DNA of 5,676 nt, from positions 1-5,676 of the forward strand of contig JAUYDD010000178.1 of the NCBI GenBank assembly GCA_030704765.1. Reading direction: 5' to 3'. Made by a program: the position numbers and the translations under genes. The stretch comes from Nanobdellota archaeon (lineage in GTDB: Archaea > Nanobdellota > Nanobdellia > Pacearchaeales > GW2011-AR1). Numbering within the stretch: the first letter of the stretch is position 1; the number at the start of each line of letters is the position of its first letter. Under the pieces are notes generated by a model. The model saw only the letters and a program-made list of their open reading frames with translations. It was not told the DNA's origin and did no database searches. Positions 5,101 through 5,676 of this stretch are shown one piece after another.

Positions 5101-5676
5101 ACCAATATAAAAATAAAAATCAAATACTCCTTCTGGAGTCTTAAGGGCAAATTTCCCGTTCTTAATCTCCTTAAAAAAAGAATTTAGTTCTGGGAAAATA
5201 TGCCTATCAATCATTATGAATATCCCTTTTTCCTCTAAGGAATCCCTTATATTTTTAAGAATTATTAATATGTTCTTTTCTATTAATTCATTAAATGCCA
5301 ATGTTTCAAATATTACATCATATTTTTCTCGTATTTTATATTTTGTTAAATCTGCTTCAATAAATTTAGCATTTTTTAGTAATTCTTTAGATTTTGCAAT
5401 ATTAAGCTCTTCTTTTGAGATATCTAGCAAGGTAAGTTTAGTGAACCCTTGTGATGCCAGTTCTTCAGTTACTATCCCTGTTCCTGCACCAATATCTAAA
5501 ATTTTAGCGTCTTTTTTAATATTCAAATCTTTAAACAATTTAATTAATACACCACCTACTTCTTTTTGATGAGGAACAAAACTTTCATATTTTTCTGCAA
5601 TTGAATTATAGAAGTTTTTTGTGTCTTCAGAGTCTGTTTCAAAAGGGAAAAAATAGTCTTGAAAATATCTCCTGTA
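5092..5676 (-). CDS. Class I SAM-dependent methyltransferase, N-terminus beyond right edge
   Basis: The visible part has 194 residues ending in TAA at 5094-5092. The frame remains open to base 5676, and the upstream part reads FYNSIAEKYESFVPHQ, the FYdxiAxxYD-like entry helix typical of these methyltransferases, so a TTG at 5538 is an internal codon, not the start. ILDIGAGTGIVTEEL is SAM-binding motif I, LLDISKEEL holds the acidic ribose-binding residue, FIEADLTKYKIREKYDVIFE covers motifs II and III, and GIFIMIDRH is the later strand. The protein is shorter and only distantly similar to the methyltransferase at 2418-3185, so it is not a simple duplicate. The substrate is unknown. It converges on the AbrB-PhoU gene with 173 bases between them and is separated from the operon, so a shared pathway is not indicated. 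Confidence 0.9.
   Translation of the reverse strand, partial: YRRYFQDYFFPFETDSEDTKNFYNSIAEKYESFVPHQKEVGGVLIKLFKDLNIKKDAKILDIGAGTGIVTEELASQGFTKLTLLDISKEELNIAKSKELLKNAKFIEADLTKYKIREKYDVIFETLAFNELIEKNILIILKNIRDSLEEKGIFIMIDRHIFPELNSFFKEIKNGKFALKTPEGVFDFYFYIGKN

Noticed and set aside
5216..5569. Plus-strand open frame opposite the right-edge methyltransferase
   Set aside because: It is antisense to SAM-binding motifs of a clear methyltransferase, and its composition is typical of a shadow frame.
1..5676. tRNA, rRNA, CRISPR array, insertion sequence or integration site
   Set aside because: I saw no cloverleaf, regularly spaced repeats, transposase motifs or terminal inverted repeats on either strand.

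Overview
The window looks archaeal, most likely from a small-genome, AT-rich lineage of the DPANN type (Woesearchaeota or Pacearchaeota-like), although that placement is inference. Three things point to it. The gene at 3998-4918 encodes an AbrB-type DNA-binding domain fused to a PhoU-like helical region, an arrangement common in such archaea. Its start is preceded by a purine-rich BRE-like stretch and a TTTATATA box centred about 26 bases upstream, which fits archaeal leaderless transcription. Several starts on the other strand carry GGAGG or GTGATC Shine-Dalgarno sequences matching the archaeal 16S rRNA tail. TGA is used as a stop throughout.

Positions 1-3888, minus strand, hold one compact operon of six genes. 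In transcription order they are: a radical SAM enzyme resembling the TatD-linked family, a class I SAM methyltransferase, a family 2 glycosyltransferase, a thymidylate-kinase-like P-loop protein, a PIG-L/LmbE-type zinc deacetylase, and a WbqC-family protein cut off by the left edge. The first junction has one base between stop and ATG. The other four all have a 4-base ATGA overlap, so the whole set is probably translationally coupled.

Positions 3889-3997 form a short divergent promoter region with TATA boxes facing both ways and two copies of a 12-bp AT palindrome 40 bp apart. To its right, 3998-4918 (plus) is the AbrB-PhoU regulator-like gene. A gap at 4919-5091 follows. A second, unrelated SAM methyltransferase comes in from the right edge on the minus strand (5092-5676, N-terminus missing).

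Taken together, the operon reads as a pathway that builds or decorates a surface glycan or glycoconjugate. The glycosyltransferase would add a sugar, the PIG-L enzyme would remove an N-acyl group, and the WbqC protein, methyltransferase, radical SAM enzyme and kinase-like protein would provide further modification or precursor activation. No substrate can be read from the sequence. The combination of a TatD-linked-like radical SAM enzyme with this glycan set is the most unusual thing here.
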